DNA of 64,000 bases from Ophiothrix spiculata (taxonomy: Eukaryota; Echinodermata; Ophiuroidea; Amphilepidida; Ophiotrichidae). Position 1 is the stretch's first letter; every line of letters starts with the position of its first letter. A program made the position numbers and the translations under genes. The notes beneath the pieces were generated by a model. It ran no database searches. It had not been told where the DNA came from and worked only from the letters and a program-made list of their open reading frames with translations. Where the stretch lies: NCBI GenBank assembly GCA_000969725.1, contig JXSR01S019002.1; one strand, 5' to 3'. Of the stretch, positions 1-12,788 are shown piece by piece.

Positions 1-1172
1 CCCTGGCAATATCAAGATAAGTTAAGTTAATGACAACATGCTACATTTACAGCTGGTTTAAGATGAACAGTCACATATTGTTAATGTGTTCAAATGCTTT
101 TATTTCAACTTGCAGATATCTTCAAATCCCGCACGAGATGTCAAGCCATTTGTTCGAGTATTAAGATACCCTTATGGTCACGTTTATTACATTTACTTTT
201 GATGCGTTCACGCAGACGATTTCAGGGGATTCAAGAAACTTATTCACTTCAATACCCGATTTTAGGGGAAAATTCTTTTATAACCTTTTATATTCAAATA
301 AAACGCTTATTGTAAGTATGTACTTGAAAATTTTTATTGCTAGCCTTAAATAGTTGTTTACAACTTTCTACGAGATATTGTGCCCAAGCACTGTAACAAA
401 CCAAGCACCCGGTAAAATTTGTCGAGATTTTCTATACTTCAAACTTCGGAGCAAGGATTATTGAATTAGGTTGACAAGTGAAATAAAAGATCGATGTGTG
501 GAAAATGTCATGGGTATTCGATGTTCATTAAACGAGTTTTGAATGTAATGCCCGAGTGAAAGGCAAAATGAGTGTAACGTAAGCTATATTAACAGTATCA
601 TTCATAAGTTCTCTTTCTATCATAATTTTGATAATGTTTCTTACAGATGTCATAATGTACTTTTAGAATTGTGGTGTGCAGTCAAAAAAGGCATATTCGT
701 ATTTGTATTTTTCATTCATTGTACAATTGTTCTTTACATTTAATGAACTATTCCTCGATTCTTTTCAAAGAAATATTTCATTACATCATTACATTTCTAT
801 GTTCTTATTTTTCTGTAAATGATTTTTCCCTTCTTTAAAATCGTTTCAAGAAATCGTTCAATGTTCTTGACTTATTTGAATATCCTTGAAGGCACAATGA
901 TATGCAAGTCACTTAAAGTATATAGATACTTTGTTATAAAAGTAACGTTACTTGAGCTTCGGCGGTTCAATTCGGCATCAGTGATAAACAAGTGAATAAT
1001 CTGATTTTTTTTAAAGTTAGATAGATTGAGGGAGTTAGCTTGTATGTAGTTTATAAGGTTAATGCATCATTTAAAAATACTAAAGATAAATAGGTTATTG
1101 TCCTTAGTTCACATGCTAATGTTACGAATTATGTTGGTCATTTAAAAACAAACAATATACAGTATATGTTAA

Positions 1173-1391
1173 CCCTTTCAAGTCCAGAGGTATTTTGCTC
1201 TATTTGATATCTAACTCAATTATCTCTAAAAGTGTTTAGTGTACTAGTATTTCATTCAAACTTCAGAATAACATGGTAAACACCTTCGCTTTCAAAATGA
1301 TTTGTTTTTATATGACCTTTGACCTCATTTGATCCAATATGGCCGAAAAGTCAAAAACAGTCAATGGGATACGGGACTGGATGTGAAAGGG
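1173..1391. mobile_element. piggyBac-like MITE (TTAA target site), A only
   Basis: This 219-bp element is flanked by TTAA at 1,169-1,172 and 1,392-1,395. Its ends are inverted: left CCCTTTCAAGTCCAG, right end reverse-complemented CCCTTTCACATCCAG. Duplicon B has the empty site, a single TTAA at 18,603-18,606 in the same flank. No transposase is present. It contains TGACCTTTGACCT at 1,313-1,325, a perfect DR1-type nuclear-receptor site. Confidence 0.88.
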
Positions 1392-1809
1392 TTAAGCTGG
1401 ACTTTGACACGTTTTTTCAATAGTTAAGTTTGCAGTCCAATTACATAAGATAAGCTGCATATCTAGTTGCATTTATTATTGGGATAAATAAATTGCGGTA
1501 CTTTGCAGTTGTATCCTTACACATAACTTATGTCTTGTTATTTTGAAATGGTTTGATGCAAGTTTATTTCCTTGCTCTTTTTTTGGTGCTGTTGAGTTAC
1601 AATAATATATGTTTTATCTTTCACATCACTTACGTATGAGATTATTATTATGGCTATAAATTATATCAACAGTTACAAAAACAATATATTTTAAAAATGA
1701 TGACAACTATTGGATGGCACCAACTTCAACCATTAACACTTATTCAATATCATAAAAGCATAAAATAGCATAGGATGATGTATACTGTAAATTTAAAGAG
1801 CATACATTT

Positions 1810-2157
1810 GCCTGTTCAAGTTTGTCGTAAGTTATCTCATTAAAGGACAAAGGATTTTGTAAACTAAATCGTAAATGACAAAAAAAGTATCGAATTAATT
1901 TTTCCGCACAAAACAGGCCTGTCAATCAAAGTATAGGATAGGCTATTGTCTTCGACAAAAAAGCAAAACGACTAGAGATTTTTAGTTGTGCTTTTTATCG
2001 TGTAAACACAAAAGGATCGTTATGGATTGTAAATTCTCAAGTAGGGATTATCTATACTTATTGACTCAAGTGAATAGAATAAGTAATGGGTTAACAAAAT
2101 ATTTTACTACAGATTACAAAATGCATTGTTATGCACGGACAGAACATTTGAACTAGC
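1810..2157. mobile_element. TA-type MITE, sibling of the 53.6 kb element
   Basis: About 348 bp, closely similar to 53,616-53,962 along its length. The right end gives GCTAGTTCAAATGTTCTGTC reverse-complemented and is followed by TA. The left end (gcctgttcaagtttgtcg) is a decayed form with an internal deletion and no clear TA. Duplicon B near 18,990 lacks it, so it inserted after the duplication or was lost from B. Confidence 0.75.
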
Positions 2158-5100
2158 TAATTGTATTAATCAGAAGAAAGTATTTTATACATAGAGCTAA
2201 ATTCTATAAGTTCCCTCAACTGTTAATAGTTTTCCCATCAGCACATCCTCAAGGTCTCTCACGGGAATATTGTACTATCAAGTATTATACATGTAGTACA
2301 AAATACTCGGTAATCTCTAAGATAGTGAAAAAAATGTAACGAAGGTGTAACAAACATCTAGGAGCTTACGGATGTTTGTGTAGTCATAACATTATTCTCA
2401 TCTTTGATGACCCTATTTTTGTCTACAAAGTTAGATTAACCTTCTTCTTAGGATATACTAACGACTGCAGGGTCGATTTTCTGGTAACATATAAACTGTT
2501 ACTGATAAAATACGACTAAACGTTAAGCCACGTGCCCTTTAGTATTCTGACAGCCAAATTACCATCCAGATTTTTTTGAAAAACATTTATGATATAGGGT
2601 ATTCCTAGGTTCCGAAAAAGAACAATTAGACACAAAAAATCTATCACAAATAAGACATTGATACTTTAGAATACGTAATCTATCATCTGTATTTTTATAA
2701 AGATCTGATAATATTCGTAAACTATGTGAACAAAATAAAACATATATGTTAGAATTTTCAATGCAGTTTTTGACATTCTCTGATATTAATCTTTCTCTAG
2801 TAGTCTTTCCACACAAAAATACAATATCTTACAAAGATTTGATGTACGTACGCAAATTGAAAATATATCAGCAGATCAAAAGTGAATAGCGATATAATGA
2901 ACATAGTCATAGTTAAAAACTTTGAACCACTTGTTTAATACGATAAGTATTATATGGTGATCTATATAGGCAACATCAATTGAACTCATAGTCTTAGCTA
3001 CAATCTTAGAAAAAATGTGTTGAGACACTTGCGTATATTTGACAGGATTAATTCGCATAAGTACTTTGAATTTTACACGTTATTTTTTGAACAATCTTCA
3101 AATTGTAGTTTAAACCTTTCTTTAAGCCTTTGTAAGAATTGAATTAAGTTTGACAACTCAAATATAAGATCGATATGTCGCACACGTCATTCGATATAGT
3201 GTGTATTAAAGGTTAGTATTTAAAGCAAAATTCGTGTAACGTGAGATATAATGATAACGGTATACAGACATGGCATATTGGGTATTTAAAATCAAGCTGT
3301 AATTAGGTCTGTTCCTTTTGCTATCGTACATTTACTTTCAAGACTGTTAATAATTTATTACATTTCTGTCCTGAACCCTGTGATTTATCTGTCGTATAGC
3401 TTAATTCTTCATAAAATTCAGTAATTGCCCTTGACATATTTGAATAACCTTGAAGACACACAAGAAACTAAAGCAGATAACATGAAAGTAGTGTTACTTG
3501 AGCTTGGCTTGGTAGCTCACATCAGTACCATTTAATTTTGATGAGGTGCTTTAAAGCTACCGTCAAAGTTTCTAGTGACATAGCAGTAGGAAATTGTGTT
3601 CGGTGATGCAACCCGAGATATGGGTGCAGCCTTGTGAGACTTCAAGATGTTCTTTGTAACCCTTAGTGAGTGAATAATATGTTTTTCTGAAGGTAAATGT
3701 AGAAATAGATGGATAAGATTATTTCGAATGTGCTGGATAGTTTAGTTGGGTTAGTGCAAGATTAAAATACTGTAGATGAAGATGACATGTATTGATAAAT
3801 TGATTTTCCCTTTATATATGGACCATTTAAGCATATAATGGCCCACGCGGGCTACAATTAGTATGATCATATTTAGATGTACTTAAACACAATTCTTTTA
3901 AGCTATTGAACTTGCTTCTACTGCTGTATGTCACTTACTCAAAAGGTTATAACACTTGGGATGATGATGAGGTTTATTTCAAACTTGCCCTGGTTTTGTT
4001 TTTATAATGATTCCATTGAACATAATGTACGGTGCATCTTCAAAGTCACTGGTTATGTGAAAAAGTTATCATTTAGAACCATATATAAATTATGTGCTCA
4101 TATAATAAACATGAATGCAGTTTACTTGTTATCTGCACAAAGATGAAAAGATGCTCAAGGCACATATCAACTCGTGCTCCTAAATCGCACATGGCAAGTT
4201 CTCAACGCCTCTACTCATAATGCTCACATTGTTTAATCTTCCTGAACTATTCACGACAGGTGAGATTTCCCTTGAAATTTGAAAAGCAATTTATGTAGCA
4301 AATGTATCAGTATGATATTACATTATTAAGAGAGAATGACATGGCGTCACCTAAAGGAATAAAGAAGGAAAAGATGGTTCATATTCTTTGTTTCAATGCC
4401 TTAGAAACGTCTTCCTTGTCTTTAACTTGACAGATGTGTGCTCTTAATAAATGTGAATTGGATTATTAGCTAGCTGTGTGCCACTCAATTAAACATTTAA
4501 TATGTTTAAACAGGGGACCTCGTGTGATTGGCTTTTACTTATAGAAATGAACACTTTACTATTTTTGGTAAATGTTAATGGATATCGATTGATACTTTGT
4601 CTATATATTGAATATTTCTTACCAGAAAAACCTTGTTTAATCTGTGTATCATTACATTACGTACATAATTTGTGATTCTAATGTAAAATGATATTTAAAC
4701 ATAAACATTTTAAGTTATTCTGAATTATTTTTGTAGATCCACACATTTGTCATCAACAAAAACACATGATGCGAACAAAAACATTTGAGGGAAAATTTAA
4801 TTTCATGCATAAGAATCTTTTGTTTTGCAAATGCGTATAATGGTCACAATATGAACTTCAGTTGCAAGTTATGTATCAAGAGTCTAATGCTATATCTTGT
4901 CTCTGTATGTTTCGACTTGATAAAATTGTTTGATCAATTGTTTTCAATGTTTTGACAAGTATCACCTCCTCTTAAAGTAACTTGTTCAAATGTGTTTAAA
5001 TACGTTGCAATAGCAGTGGTATCTGGAAATAGCAAATGCAATGATTACTTTTTAATGCTCAACAATTATGCTGTGTTTTCCAAAAGAGATTTGAAATTCA

Positions 5101-5189
5101 AGAGATGGTTGACCACTGATCATAGAATGAGTGCTCAATTTTCGTTTTCAACATTGTCACGTTTAGTTTGGTTGAGTGATCATCCATAG

Positions 5190-5500
5190 TATATTTCATC
5201 ATCATCATCATCATCATTTCTGGAAGATTAATCTCTAATTACACTGTGTTCATGACATGTATATAAACAACCCTGACCTGGGCGGTGATTGTGCGTTCGA
5301 ACAAAATTACAATTATCATCATCATCATCACATAAAACCAATTTCTCTATCCTATATAGAAAAGACCTTTTCCATCTTTCTAGGAGGGCTCTTTCAACTC
5401 CTAAACTCCAACACACACCCCATACCAACCCCAACCACACACCCTACTTATAAACACGCACCCACAAATAATGACTTGAGTAAAATTTACTTTTAAAGCT
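5190..5500. repeat. ATC microsatellites and CA/CCC-rich tract
   Basis: Short (ATC/CAT)n runs lie at about 5,198-5,217 and 5,307-5,330, followed by a cytosine/adenine-rich strand at 5,405-5,465. The block is conserved in B at about 23,447-23,735. Both strands open short frames here, which are composition artefacts. Confidence 0.6.
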
Positions 5501-6038
5501 AAAGGAGCTAATTGGGTTACAAAGGCATTTATTGCTTTTTAAAATGTACGAATATATGTATATTTAAGACATTAATGGAATGTATATCGAGTTAATTTAG
5601 ATGCTGTAATTGGCGAAGTTAGCGGACCTGATTATAGTGTCAGCTTTTTTTTTTTTGCTTTTGCGTTAGTAGTTGTAAATGCAAAAATGATCTAGAAATC
5701 GGATAATTAAAAAGGAAGTAAAGGTAATTAAGGTCAGTAACGATGGGAATTAATAGCATGCATATAATATTCTCAATTATCAGTCTATTCAATATGTGAG
5801 CGTGAAAATGAGTGAATGAACGAAAGAAGATGAAGGTTTCCCCTTTTTATAAGTCGTTTGCTGCATTTACGGATCGTTAATAGTCGAACTCTCCGCTCAT
5901 ATATATGAAACGCTGCAAACTCCAATCGGCAACTAACCCATAGTTCGCCTTCAAAATTACAATAGATAGTAGAGTTTCAGCTGTCAAACTAAAGTCAGCC
6001 TTTCATGGATGTGGCCCCTAGTGAACGGTTAACGCTTA

Positions 6039-6310
6039 AGCTCTGTCCCACATCACCGTATAGAACCAAAACGTACGAGTAACGTACAAAAGTTACACAT
6101 ACTGAACGTGTGCCAAACGGACAACCACCGTGTTGATAATGAGTTGGACGTATACATCACTGTACATAAAGGACAAATCGTATTGATAACGTATTGAACA
6201 TACTTTTTAACGAACACATGTCGAAAAACAATGAATACAACCAAACAATAGTGGAAATAAATACGTTATTCATACGTTTTGCTCTATACGGTGATGTCTG
6301 ACATGAGCCT
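6039..6310. mobile_element. Harbinger-like MITE (TTA target site), A only
   Basis: This 272-bp element is flanked by TTA at 6,036-6,038 and 6,311-6,313. Inverted ends share ACATCACCGTATAGA and an ACGTA-rich subterminal part. B reads straight through (near 24,160) without it. It lies about 480 bp into K2P intron 1 of copy A. A related element is at about 31,898-32,129. Confidence 0.75.
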
Positions 6311-6788
6311 TTATGGGCGTGAGTAACGCAATACGATGAAAACTTAAAGCGCAGAAAGACATATCAATAGTGCTGCATTATACAGGGATGTGTTGCGACA
6401 TATTCGACACTTGTTATTGATGTGTAAATGGATGTAGCATTCCGATGGCAATGAAATATATCTATATACTAGTATTACTAGTATTATTTGTGTTTGCTTT
6501 GTTATATATTCACAGGTGAAACATTTTTTTTTACAAAGCTAAACAAACACCTGTACGTAGGTTTGTAACTGCGGTCCGGATGGGGGTGCGTGAGTGCAGG
6601 TGTGATGTGACTCTGTTTTGTCACCAGTAGGAATTGTTAAATTCATGAATTTGGAAGAAGTATTTGTCAACTAAGGCAAGAGGTTTTTTCAAAGGCTGTA
6701 GCCGACACTGTAAAATATGAATGATTACATTATATCAAAATATAAAAATGAAGACACATTGTAATTAAGTAAAGGGTAGTTATCTTAC

Positions 6789-7548
6789 CGATAGTACTAA
6801 TAACTGTCGCAGAAAAGAAGACAGAACTCCAAAATGTCCATGTTGGTTTACCTTGGATGTCCACCTTTTCATCACAAATCAATTTATTCATCTTAGTTTC
6901 AAACGTTACTATTGCAGCATCTAATTTCTTTGAGTCAATGCCTTCAAGGCTAAGATCACATACTGATAGATTATAAATCGATTCCTTGAAAATATGCCGA
7001 GCTTCTTGAAATAGCTCATAGGACTCCATGTTATGTTGGTGTTCTAAAATACGAAAAACAGCTCCTCCGAAGAAGGCATAGCTAAATAAAACTCCAACTA
7101 AGAAAAGGTTCAGCAGAAGAACAAACATCCATCGGTTGCCTGATTGGGCCTCAGGGATGTCAGGAACATCAATTCCTTCAGCAAAGTCATCGACAGCTTC
7201 CTTCATTTTCTCAATAGCACCAGCACTTGATCTTCTCCGTGTGCCAGCTCCCTTCGATGTATCATCACTCTCCTCATCTGATGATTCTTTGGAGGTTTTT
7301 GATTTTGAGGCCGATGCTATCTTGGTTTCATAACTGTTTTTGTTTTCATTTTTATCAAATGCTATCGTTGTTTCATAACTGTTCTTATTTCCATTTTTAC
7401 CGTTCATTTCATTTTTGTTTTTCCTATTAAAATGGTTATCAGAGTTTCCATTGTTGGTTTTCTTATCATAATATCTGCCGACTTCATTATCTGGTTTCTT
7501 AGTGTAGCTTTTCCCGACAACATTTTCCTTCTTATTTGCTTTATCCAT
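6789..7548 (-). CDS. K2P potassium channel, first coding exon (copy A)
   Basis: This is the 5' exon of a two-pore-domain K+ channel, a plasma-membrane leak channel that works as a dimer. From the ATG at 7,548 it encodes 253 residues plus one base. An in-frame TTG 22 codons upstream also opens the frame, but the ATG has a good context (AACATGG). Residues 1-139 are a hydrophilic cytosolic tail with a duplicated NKNSYETxIA motif, an acidic serine-rich stretch and RRRSS, a likely basophilic-kinase site. M1 is about 141-163, followed by GGAVFRILE. The extracellular cap is about 170-235, with sequon N193 and Cys197 and Cys225. The pore helix runs to TVISTIG (248-254), the start of selectivity filter 1. 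The exon ends G|GTAAGATA (donor at 6,788), splitting the filter glycine codon where K2P genes commonly have an intron. Later exons were not found. A GCGCATGC motif (NRF-1-like) lies about 55 bp upstream of the ATG. The K2P assignment is firm; the subfamily is unknown. Confidence 0.88.
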
Positions 7549-8248
7549 GTTAACGTTACTTTGATACGTTAGATGCCGAGGCGAGTGTTGACAGGCTCTT
7601 GCATGCGCACACAACCACTATAAATAATGATGAGTAAGTACAAACGCCCCGGTGCCGCTCTTAGTTGTTTATATCAATCTAGTGGTAACCATAGCAACAT
7701 AGATGGATTCGTAATTAATTTTATTCAAGGAGAAAAAAGACCAAATGAGAGTAAAGTAAACGTTACAACTGAGTTAATCATGATATATTAGCGCCAAAGA
7801 TCTTTGCACAAAAGCAACGAATGGATTCTCTCATCAGACAGTAATTCGATAACGTTGATTTGGCAGTACGAACATCATGTGAGACAAGACCGTATAAATA
7901 CAAATGCAGATCGGTTAGATATAATGTCATTAAATAAGCCCATTTGGGATGTCATCACTTCTATTTAGCTAAATAATCGATTTACTTTCTTTTCATGAAT
8001 GTAAATTTCGGTTATGAATCCGTTTCAAGATGAAAAACGAATTTTATTACACGATCTGGGCGTCCACGGATGATATTAAATTACATTTCGGTTCAATAAC
8101 GTTTCATTAAGCAGTAGGAAATATATCATGGTTTATAATAACACAAAATTGACTGCTCTTGAGTATTCAACGTTACGATTAATAAAACCGTCGGTTTCAT
8201 TTGTGCGCGATCTGTCAGAGTGGAAAATTTGATTACCAATACTTTTTA

Positions 8249-8287
8249 TCATCAGTGATTGTCATCAGTGATTGTCATCAGTAATTG
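8249..8287. repeat. Short tandem repeat, 14-bp unit x3
   Basis: Three nearly identical copies of tcatcagtgattg. Duplicon B has only a degenerate version near 26,325-26,350. Confidence 0.6.
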
Positions 8288-9091
8288 AATTTCAAAACAA
8301 AACATTACTTGTGATGATATTTGAAACGGCACGTTGCAAAATGTTTTCAATACAGACGCAACAGCCAATTAACATGATTAATAAGTGTAAGGGGAAAATT
8401 CATTCCATGTTTGTGATACAATGAAATAAAGTTATTTTTATTTTCGATTATTTCAACCTTTTCTGATTTTACATCATTTGTGCAAGATTGATAAGATAGG
8501 TAACTCAATGTCGGTATAAATTACACATTATTCTTGAGACAGTCCCGATACCATGCAAATTATCTCTTAAAATTAACACAAACCAATTGATATCATTCCC
8601 TAAATATATTTCTAAACATGGAATGAGCATGGGAAATCCCAATTATTCCTATTCCATACATGTATGGTATAGCATTTTAATGTTCTCAGTGAGCTTAGAA
8701 TACATCTCTAATTCAGTTGGTATATTAATTAATCCTATCTGGATATGATTTGTGTATTACACTAGTATACTAATCATTCCCAGCGTGCACGAAGTTGAAC
8801 GGGTTGAACGTTCAACCGTAGGTTGAGAGACGTATGGGTGAGTATCTTTACAAAATAGAGCAAAAATATCAATGAAATTACATTTGGGCCATGTTTAAAG
8901 CACAATAATAATTTTTATGCTGAAATATGTTGTACTCTCAACGTGAAATTTCAACTTTCAACTTTATGTCCGCTTGGATGGTTGATGTCTACCCAAGAAC
9001 GTTCCTCTACCTTTTCTTGTGCAATGATTATCTTTCAGCATGTTTAAATATTTTAGTTAGTGTAGCTTGCCAACCTTGATAAATATTGCAG

Positions 9092-9167
9092 GCCTTGTAC
9101 AAATGGCTTTCAAGTTACCATTTGGCCCAGATTGCGTGAGATTATTGATCCATATGGTAAAGGCCAG
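9092..9167 (+). other. Possible isolated exon or coding relic, EF-hand-like
   Basis: A 76-bp stretch follows an acceptor-like tattgcag and is followed by GTAACT. With phase 1 it reads GFQVTIWPRLREIIDPYGKG and then Q. The run I-I-D-P-x-G-x-G-x-V-T, if reading continues past the donor, resembles the atypical EF-hand loop of alpha-actinin or spectrin proteins. No partner exon was found. In duplicon B the acceptor AG is AC, the donor GT is AT and the frame is shifted. It may be a relic of a processed or captured gene, or chance. Confidence 0.22.
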
Positions 9168-11621
9168 GTAACTGTGAATAACATGATTAGCTTAAGCCTT
9201 ATTACAAATCTGTGTTCGTATGTTTTATTATGTTTTGTCACTAGGACGGGAACGAATATATTCTTGTTCAGTTCAGAAATGAAGTTATCTCAAGGAACAG
9301 AAATTGGGCTTTATATACCTAAAGCATATTTTTGGAACAATAACAAAAACATATATATAGCATTGAATTCTGAGACTGCTCTCATCAATTGGAATTTAGC
9401 ACATACGTTTTTCTTAAAACAAACGTCAGGGAAAGGTATATAATTTAATATACTCAACGTTGTGTGGAAATAATTGCCCTCAACGTGATTTACAGACTTT
9501 TATAAGTTCAGATTACAACTTTCGACTCAAACAATGATATGATAAATCAACAATACCTTAAGATAGAAACCTGAATCCAACAAAAAGAAAAGGTCTTAAT
9601 GTTATTTACAATGAAATAATGTTTGGAAGCAAGCAGATACGTATAAACTTATATCTATACTTCTTAATTTGATTACACATGGAATTCAATTTGGGTATAA
9701 CTTGCTCATCTGACACAATTTAATTTAAGAACTGATTCCGTATTTGAAGAAGTGAGTATTTTGTATCATACCATTGATAGCATTTTTAATCTTTTACAAT
9801 GAGTGTTTACTGATACTTTTGAAGTGATAATTATGTGAGTTAATGACTTTAATTAATAGCATTAAGCAAGATAATAATTGATATGATTTGCTCGAACATG
9901 CTATAATTGGTCACATAATCAGCACGTTTACGTCTAAGTAAAAAATAACTTTGTTCCTTTGTTGTTACGTATATGAACGTAAATCAATTTTTATTTATGT
10001 TGACCTTACGTTGACCATGCTAAAATATTTCCAGATTTATCATCATATTAGTTTGGTGTGCATTCCAGGCCTGATGGGACCGATTCGCATTTGTTCCGAT
10101 CCGGTGTACGTTCCCGTTTTCCCCTTTAAATTTAACGAAATAAATTATGGTTTTTGTAGCTCACGATACACATATTTTGCATCAGTACATTTGAAGAATC
10201 ATGATATTTAAGTATAAGTAACATCAAACGTTAATCATATATTTCAGCATTTTCTCAGGGGGTCAAAATTTGTGTAAATCATTTTTTACGGACTGATACA
10301 TAAATCTCGGAATCGGCTTTTTGGGGTCTCATGGGTGATACATTAATATGAGCCATTTTTTAGCAAATGTCCTCAAAGTTTCGTTCAAACACAATTTTGT
10401 GTGTAAATAGTTCCGGGTGTTTCAGCTTATCCTTTCGAGGACCGATACACAGAGATACACAGAGTCCATAGTCCTCAGAAGAAGGTATTGTTTGAACAGT
10501 CCTCGGAGCTATTGGGCATGTGATGTGTTGGGGACGGTTTAGGGGGGTGTGAGGTATAAATGTTTTACGCGTAAAATGAATGGAGCTTAGTACTTATACC
10601 TTGACATGTGTATTTGGTTTATTGTTTCGATTTGATGAGATTTAATTTACCACTGTGACATGTGATATTCTCTTTTGACTAAACAAACAAACAAATAAAG
10701 AAACAAACAAAACATGTACATTTATTCAAAATATGTCTTTAAAGTGAGTATAGTGTCTCTTAATTTCTATCGATATTCAAGATGTCATTAACGTATTTGA
10801 AAAGTGTCTTCACATGGATTTGAATATCAAATCTGTTATCATATGTACGTTTGTAGTTGTGTAATTTGATAATCACATTAAATTGTTTTATTAATTTAGA
10901 ATATATTTTGATCATTTAGCTTATCAATACAAGGCTTGGTTAAAGTTTTGGTATCGACATTATGTTTTTTTGACAATACCATTTAGAACTGTTCAAAATA
11001 TATAACATATGGTTGTGTGATTTCCTCTGCTATAGTTACGAAAACATTTCAAGTTGGCACCAAAAAAACTGTTTAGCAATGTATTTTTCTAACTTCTTCA
11101 CGGTCACCCAGTCTCTTCGACAAAATATATAGTCGATCTTTGAAACAAGCATAGCTTCGTAATTGCTTTATATGAATTGCTGGAATTGAATATTTAATAT
11201 CAATACTGATGTATAGCACGTAATTAGCTGTAACGCGTGGATTGAATGCAAATGAAGAGTACATATTGACAAAGTTAACATGCATTGAACAAAAATGAGC
11301 GGTTTGATAAATAATAATTATGAACCATTCCTAAACATATTCCATACAAAGCATGGAATAGGCATTAGTAGTCTATGAATATTCCATGTAACTTTCAAAA
11401 GACAATGCTAGGAAATAATTCCTACTCTTTTGTCTTAAAATACCTATTTTCTATTTTAGAAATCAGACAAAGATATAATATGGCTTATTCCAGTGAAAAT
11501 GAAACTTTTTTATTTCAAGCAAAAAATCAGCTTTTTTATTCGATCACATAAGCAGTTTTTTGCAGTCATGCGTTTATTACTTGGTACTTGAAAAGTATTT
11601 TCTAATTTCTATTTTGTCATG

Positions 11622-12045
11622 AACGTTACCAAAAAGTTACACCAAAATGTCGCAAACGTTTATACCAAACGTTACCAAACAAAACATTGCATTAAAAGAA
11701 ATCCTGATGATAGAATTTCCTACCACTTTTATGAAATATTTGTAAATATGTTACCCATCACATGTGAAAAACGCAATAAAAAATTTGCTAACATGTCAGG
11801 GAATTTTTTCTTTGAAGTCATTTGGAGCAAAATAAACCCATTTCCGTGCGATGTCAGAAACGTTACCGAACGTTACATGAGCTTTATTCCGTATTTTGGC
11901 AATTATTTTAATCTTTAAACACCTGCATGTCTTGATCCCACCAGTGAGCACCATTATCAACAACAAACTCGTGGATATAATGTTTATGCTAGGTTCTGTG
12001 GCTATTTGAAAGTGAAATTTTTCAATTTTCGGTCACAAACGTTAC
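11622..12045. repeat. Cluster of AACGTTAC motifs
   Basis: Exact AACGTTAC occurs at 11,622, 11,668, 11,859, 11,869 (a close pair) and 12,038, with a variant near 11,655. By base composition about one per strand would be expected in the whole window. The sequence after the last copy (ttggaattgccc) resembles that after the last 15-mer at 52,662 (tggaattcgcc). The block lies in the spacer and is not part of A or B. Confidence 0.5.
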
Positions 12046-12788
12046 GTTGGAATTGCCCACATGCATTTTGTGTAAAGAATATATAAATATGACGAGTCAC
12101 GTAAAAGTCTCATAACGTGTCTTAAATGGACCATAGAGTTTGAACCTATAATGATCAATTATTAATATTATTAATGCAGCTTGTCCATAACCTCCAATGC
12201 TGACAAATTCTTACAAATTTCGCTGTAAATTGACTAGACAAAATGATGTATATACTAGTAACCAGCAGAGACGACGTATGAGCATGATTAGGTAGGCAAT
12301 GTGCATTAACAAATATGTCATTGAATTGCATTTCAAATTAACTTTACATTCACTTATGGTAAAGTAATTTCTTCATATCAATAAATATCTAAAATTTTTG
12401 AAAGGTTTATACATTTAGGCAGTAATTACTACAGAGATGGTTGGATTGAAATAGTATGTGATAGAGGATGACACGGAAGAACACTTTCGAGCCTCGTTGA
12501 TTGTACACAGGGACAAAAATATCGATTTGACTACTAGTACCTTTTACAAACAATTGTAATTCTGCGTTTATTGTATGTACGAGTATATGTTTATATATTT
12601 CTTTCTTTATAGACAAATATCTTAAATGAGAATAATAATGGGTATCATTCTCCTAATGTACCTTAACGCACGGTAATTTAACTTGGAATAGGCCAATCAT
12701 AAATTGTGATGCTAAACCGTATATCATTACAGCATGGCGCCTAAAATATGGCGATTATGTAAACTAATTATTTGTTTTCTGTTATGTA

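Larger units (their letters stand above)
1..11230 (+). repeat. Duplicon A (left copy of large direct duplication)
   Basis: This stretch matches 17,249-30,948 in order and orientation. The match starts at base 1, so the left limit is probably outside the window. It ends near 11,230, where both copies read attagctg and then diverge. Landmarks shared with B include the ATC-repeat block near 5,200, the K2P first exon near 7,000 and the block near 9,130. A is shorter than B mainly because B has three more large insertions. Apart from the K2P exon, the listed elements and one weak exon candidate at 9,092, I see no coding sequence. The part below 6,788 lies in K2P intron 1 if the gene continues leftward. 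Confidence 0.9.
7700..11230. other. Non-coding 5' flank of K2P copy A
   Basis: This is A+T-rich sequence upstream of the K2P exon, shared with B at about 25,760-30,948. It contains a 14-bp palindrome GTTGAACGTTCAAC near 8,807, kept in B near 27,580, and an AAAC-rich run at about 10,681-10,712. Open frames here are short and not conserved between A and B, apart from the weak exon candidate at 9,092. Confidence 0.6.

Noticed and set aside
5228-5496. Frames on both strands over the ATC/CA-rich block, with His and Asp runs
   Set aside because: Microsatellite artefacts; frames are not kept in B.
6730-6788. Read-through of the K2P copy A frame past TIG (also 24,726-24,865 and 45,038-45,072)
   Set aside because: The frame crosses a consensus GTAAG donor at the conserved K2P intron position; the residues beyond it are intronic.
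7136-7430. Plus-strand frames opposite K2P exon 1 (also 25,213-25,507)
   Set aside because: They are antisense shadows of the exon.
7549-7614. Upstream extension of the K2P copy A frame (and the equivalent at 25,626-25,691)
   Set aside because: It begins at TTG, not ATG. The ATG 22 codons downstream has a strong context in both copies.
11619-11918. 99-residue plus-strand frame
   Set aside because: It overlaps the AACGTTAC cluster, shows no domain features and its composition matches the surrounding A+T-rich DNA.
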